Source of the DNA: Ophioceras dolichostomum
Lineage: Eukaryota > Ascomycota > Sordariomycetes > Magnaporthales > Ophioceraceae
Length of the DNA: 64,000 bases
Assembly (NCBI GenBank): GCA_003049485.1
Contig: PYST01000062.1
Location: 1-64,000 of the forward strand
Direction of reading: 5' to 3'
Program-made: the position numbers and the translations under genes
Shown: one piece after another, positions 60,305 through 64,000 of the stretch
How the letters are laid out: each line of letters starts with the position of its first letter
How positions within the stretch are numbered: the stretch's first letter is position 1
Notes under the pieces: generated by a model
Database searches by the model: none
Told to the model about the DNA's origin: nothing
Seen by the model: the letters and a program-made list of their open reading frames with translations, nothing else

Positions 60305-61667
60305 TCAACCCTTCATCTCGACATCACCGTCTCCTCCTCCACCACCCTTACTCTTCTGCCTCAGCTCAATCCTCTTCCTCATCTTCCCAGTGGCCTCCTC
60401 TATCCAAGCCTTGTACGCCTCCTCACTTCCGTCTTCAGCAGCGGTGGCATCAGCAATGATCTTAGACCGCACGACATGCCCCAGCATCAGGTTCCCAAAC
60501 GTCATGAAGTTCTCGCTCCTCAGCGCGTTCTCGAACCGCCAGTTCCACCTCTTCTGGTTCTCCCTAGCCAGCGCCTCCGAGTCGCCCAGCTCCTCGGCCC
60601 TCAGCCGGAGGTCCCTCACGACGGCCAGCAGGTTGAATCTGATCTCCGAGGCCTCGTAGCGGGCGATGCGTCGCTGCAGCACCTCGATCACCTTCGTCGC
60701 GAACCCTTCCCCACCTCCGCAGGGCCCGTGGCTGATGGGAGCCGGCTGCAGCCCGTCCAGCTCGTAGAGGATCCCCCTCGCGTGGATGTACGCCACGAAG
60801 TGGAACGCGTCCTCCGTCTCCTCCAGGCCCGTCCGCTGCGTCTCGTCCGCAAAAGGTGAAGAGCGCGCGAAGCTGTTGTGCACTCCCCTGATCAGCTCCG
60901 AGTTGGACAAGGCCTCTCCCCTGAACTCGGCGGGGAGAGGCATGGTGAACTCCCGGAAGTCGCGGAGCGCCTCGCCGATGTCAACCGTATCCTCCTCCTC
61001 TTCCTCCTCATTTGGTAGTGTCCCTGTCCCTGATCCCTCTTCGGAAACCTTGTTGAGCAGAACGGACAGCAAAGCCTGCGTGCCGCATGCGTTCTGGATC
61101 GTCTGTGCCGCGAAGAACAGCGACTCGGCCGCCTCGTGGTCGAACTCGCCGTCGAGCGGCTTGTCCGTGCTCGTGTACGGCTTGTCGGTCGGGTACTTGA
61201 AGAGGAAGATCACGCCGTACACGGGGTGCAGCTGGGCGAGGTCGTTTGCGTCCAGGCTCAGGAGCTCCTCGAACTGCACGCCCTTGACGCCGAGCGACTC
61301 GAGCAAGTACGTGAAAACGCCCTGTGTTTTGAACTAGTTAGCTAGAGGGCGCCTTAGTAGGTAGAGAATGTAGCCGCATTGCTACTATCCTAAACCCCAC
61401 TCATCGGTTCCTGTCGCCCAAGGTTGTCTGCTGTTGGTCGGGACCTCGTAGGTATGGAGGGTTTCGTTCACTGTCTCTCCCCCGCTCGACGAAGGCAGGC
61501 ATGGAATGGCAGTATAAGTGCAAAAGACAAGACATACCGCATCGGACTCAACTGTGATTCATCAGCCGGAGATATCACTACTGCATCTGTAGCTCGAACG
61601 GAGCCTCCCAGTGAAGAGAGCAACGATATGCAGGCCGGTACTTACTTGTGTTCCAACCTCCGCTCAT
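60305..61667 (-). CDS. uch2: ubiquitin C-terminal hydrolase, UCH37/UCHL5 type
   Basis: Three exons: 61667-61646 (22 nt), 61551-61538 (14 nt) and 61321-60305, with introns of 94 and 216 bp. The product is 350 aa and begins MSGGWNTIESDAGVFTYLLE, the start expected of UCH37-like enzymes. The catalytic residues are all visible: Gln85, Cys91 in QNACGTQ, His186 in DAFHF and Asp201 in YELDGL. UCH37 enzymes remove ubiquitin at the proteasome (S. pombe Uch2). An acidic Glu run at about 117-123 interrupts the domain. The C-terminal helix with HVVRSKI and a Lys/Arg-rich tail follows, where UCH37 contacts Rpn13 in other species. The assignment is firm; proteasome binding is inferred from the family. Confidence 0.95.
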
Positions 61668-62761
61668 CTTTGGAGGGCCACCTCGAATGGGGGCCAAAAC
61701 TTCGCGGTAGGATTCTGCGGCTTGGTGGTAAGGCTCCTGTTGCCTATGGTTGGTTGGTAGGTACCAAGTCAAGCTGAGACCGAGGTAGCTTAGGGAGCTC
61801 CCCACCGCCGATATTCCGAGCTCGAAATACCTCTCGCGAGCTTCACCGCAGGTTCACTGACGAGAAGAAGCGCCCAGAGGATCAATGATGACGAGGCAGC
61901 GGGCTGGTAACAAGGTGAATTAATCGATCCGAGTCGCCTTCGATCAGACCGACATCTCCATCTAGGAGTGTTGGAGGTTTGTTACCAAGGGAGGCTTGGA
62001 GCTTGAGGTTGTTCCAAATCCAAGCCAGGAATTGTGCCATCATCGCCGATAAGATAACAGAAGATAAGATAACGAACACTTCTTGTGTTGTTCGAGAACC
62101 CCTTTTTTGGCAATCTCATCCAAGATCCAACTCAGTGTTCGTCGATGCGAAAACCCCAAGTATTGGATTGTAATTATTATCATAAAACACTGAGAAAAAA
62201 TCTGGCCTATGCATCTTTCCCCCTACCTCGGAAACAAAGAAGATCCCGGGTAATTATAATAGTATCTCTCCCTCCTTCCCTCCGTCCAGATCATCAAAAT
62301 CAGTGCGGATATTATCAGCATGACCCCCGCCCCTTCACACTCCTTCCACTCCTTCCCCTCCAATGCTCAAGACCTGTGCTAGGCATCCTCTACCTCAACT
62401 TCCCTCCCGATCCTATCTACCTAAGTTCTTCAACATATCCCTCTAGGGGACGAGTAACTCATCGACGCTGATAGCTATGTTGAGTAAACAATGCGTGAGG
62501 CACAAAAAAAGCTCTTTGGTACAGATACTAGGAGCTGTGGTTAACAGGATATCTCCTGAGATATAAAGCAACGCGTATGATAGCAAAGCTGCCGAAATGG
62601 CCGTCGGAGGGTAGAGAAAATCGACGCGGGTGGGGGATGAGAAGGGTTTGTTTGACCAGAAAGTTCGCAAGGCGGAGTCCATTCTGTGGCTGTTGAAGAG
62701 GAACGGGAACAGACGGAAGACGGCACGGTATATACGGGGCAACAGACGGCAAGGAGAGTCT
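61668..62761. other. intergenic, 1.1 kb
   Basis: Promoter of the deubiquitinase on the left and 3' region of the purine permease on the right. No gene. Confidence 0.6.
62048..62073. promoter_or_regulatory. duplicated double-GATA element
   Basis: GATAAGATAAC occurs at 62048-62058 and again at 62063-62073, so there are four GATAA cores in 26 bp. Paired GATA sites bind fungal GATA factors such as AreA/NIT2. The element is about 380 bp upstream of the uch2 start and about 690 bp beyond the permease stop, so uch2 is the nearest candidate target. Confidence 0.5.
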
Positions 62762-64000
62762 TCACTGCAGGACTGCGCGCTGCGGAGACGTCAACGCGAT
62801 GGACACCTGCCCGTCCTCGACCTTCTCTGGCGACGGCGTCGCGGACTGACGTGACCGCGACCGGTCGAAGGAGCCATGGCCCTCCTCGTTGGGCTGCTTG
62901 CTGTGGAGACGCTCGTCGGCCCAGTAGCGGCCCTTGGTGAAAACGCGGACAATCCAGGGCTTCTTGCCAGCCGGTCTCCAGGTCCAGTACTCCTTGCGAT
63001 CGTAATCCTTGGGTTCAAGGATGCCACCGCTGAGGAATATGACCAGCCAGATCAGACTGTTGAGGACGGTGTACACAAAGATCCCGCTGTACAACACTCA
63101 CGCTTTCTATCAGCTGTGCTCTGTCGGAAATATCACACCATGGAAGGTAGCCAGAACGTACCCAATAAGCCCGTAGGCTACGCTGTAGCTGAAGGGGATG
63201 AAAGCGATGGTGACAAATGACGGGATGGCGTCGCCGATGTAGCTCCAATTCACGCAAGTGACCTGGCGGATCATCAAGCAGCCGACCTGAGAGAGTGGGC
63301 GAAAGGGCACCAAGTCAGTGGATCATCTTCCCCATGCCTAGGGCTACAGTCTCAGGGACGGGGCTTACCAGAATCAGAGTACAGCCCGTCGCCCACGGCG
63401 GAATCGAGGCGAATATGGGCGCGAAGAAGATCGAGATGATGAAGCACACGCCCGTGACGATGGCTGTCAAGCCAGTTCGCCCACCTTCAGCAATCCCGGC
63501 ACCGCTTTCAATAAAAACGGTCACTGGGGAGCATCCGAGAAGGGAACCCAACGAGATACAAGCCGCATCTGTGCAATAGGCTAGGGTGGAGCGCGGGAAG
63601 TCCCCGTCCTTCTCCCGGACCTTGTCGCAGAAGCGAGCCATCGAGTACAACGTGGCCGTGCAATCGATGATGTCCACATAGAGGAATGTGAACAGCGCGA
63701 GGGCAAATTGCGACGCATTCGCTCCCGCAATATTCCAGTCTTGGGCGCCAAGTGTGTGATGGATCGGATGGAACTCGACCACTTTCTTGAAGAATTCGAA
63801 CCGCGAATCACCTTCGGTGGTGTGCGGGAAGTACGACAGAGGAGTGTTACGACTAACGACCAACCATCACTGTTAGTGCTGGACGGCAGCATGTGTTTGC
63901 TTCGGTTGCTGACAATTTAGAAAGAAGCCACTTACGGCCAAGAAAGGATAGAGACGACGGCGATGCCGATGATGATAGCCGACTTGACCCGGAAAGCCAT
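62762..64000 (-). CDS. azgA: purine (adenine/guanine/hypoxanthine) permease, AzgA type, N-terminus beyond right edge
   Basis: Four exons are visible: 64000-63936 (continues outside), 63852-63369, 63286-63162 and 63086-62762, with introns of 83, 82 and 75 bp. This gives the C-terminal 332 residues of a protein that is usually near 580 aa. The ATG at the very edge (64000) is in frame but is most likely an internal Met, because the preceding half of the transporter is missing. The family core motif ESGAGIAEGGRTGLTA is present, with several membrane helices and the usual hydrophilic C-terminal tail (KPWIVRVF, then Ser/Arg-rich). AzgA proteins import purines with protons across the plasma membrane. 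Confidence 0.93.

Noticed and set aside
1..64000. tRNA or 5S rRNA genes
   Set aside because: I looked for the GGTTCGAANCC-type B box on both strands and for the 5S start and found no candidate that folds into a cloverleaf. A covariance-model scan would be needed to exclude them fully.

Overview
The window is nuclear DNA of a filamentous ascomycete, most likely one of the Sordariomycetes. The genes are split by short introns (mostly 70-220 bp) with GTATGT, GTAAGT or GTACGT donors, third codon positions are strongly G/C, and the families are typical of moulds (Clr5-domain regulator, PTH11-type CFEM receptor, AzgA-type purine permease, TeaR-like prenylated cell-end protein). I cannot name the genus. 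I rebuilt exon-intron structures by hand from reading frame, splice signals and family conservation.

Layout. Left edge: the N-terminal 455 codons of a J-domain/coiled-coil protein (minus strand, running off the edge). 7.3-8.9 kb: a metallophosphoesterase with a cysteine-rich insert. 11.6-13.6 kb: a disordered protein ending in a CaaX box, probably TeaR. From 13.6 to 30.4 kb there is one convincing gene, an 84-residue four-cysteine protein, plus a possible gene relic near 30 kb. 30.5-32.3 kb: the DNA primase large subunit. 33.5-35.7 kb: a Clr5-domain regulator. 38.9-41.8 kb: an FAD monooxygenase with an 845-bp intron. 44.7-47.5 kb: a Ser/Thr kinase. 50.3-52.3 kb: sterol O-acyltransferase. 54.5-55.5 kb: guanylate kinase with a likely mitochondrial presequence. 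55.9-57.9 kb: a CFEM/PTH11-type receptor that carries an apparent one-base frameshift. 60.3-61.7 kb: a UCH37-type deubiquitinase with a 14-nt internal exon. Right edge: the C-terminal 332 residues of a purine permease (minus strand, running off the edge).

The genes are mostly independent housekeeping or signalling functions (replication, nucleotide and sterol metabolism, ubiquitin, polarity, sensing). No biosynthetic cluster, CRISPR array, rRNA or clear tRNA was seen. I found no convincing new multi-gene system. The best leads are the frameshifted receptor, an orphan promoter-like region with heat-shock-type motifs and a strong hairpin at 49.3-49.5 kb, the cysteine-rich phosphoesterase insert, the microexon, and a recurring palindrome (ACCTAGGT) confined to non-coding DNA.
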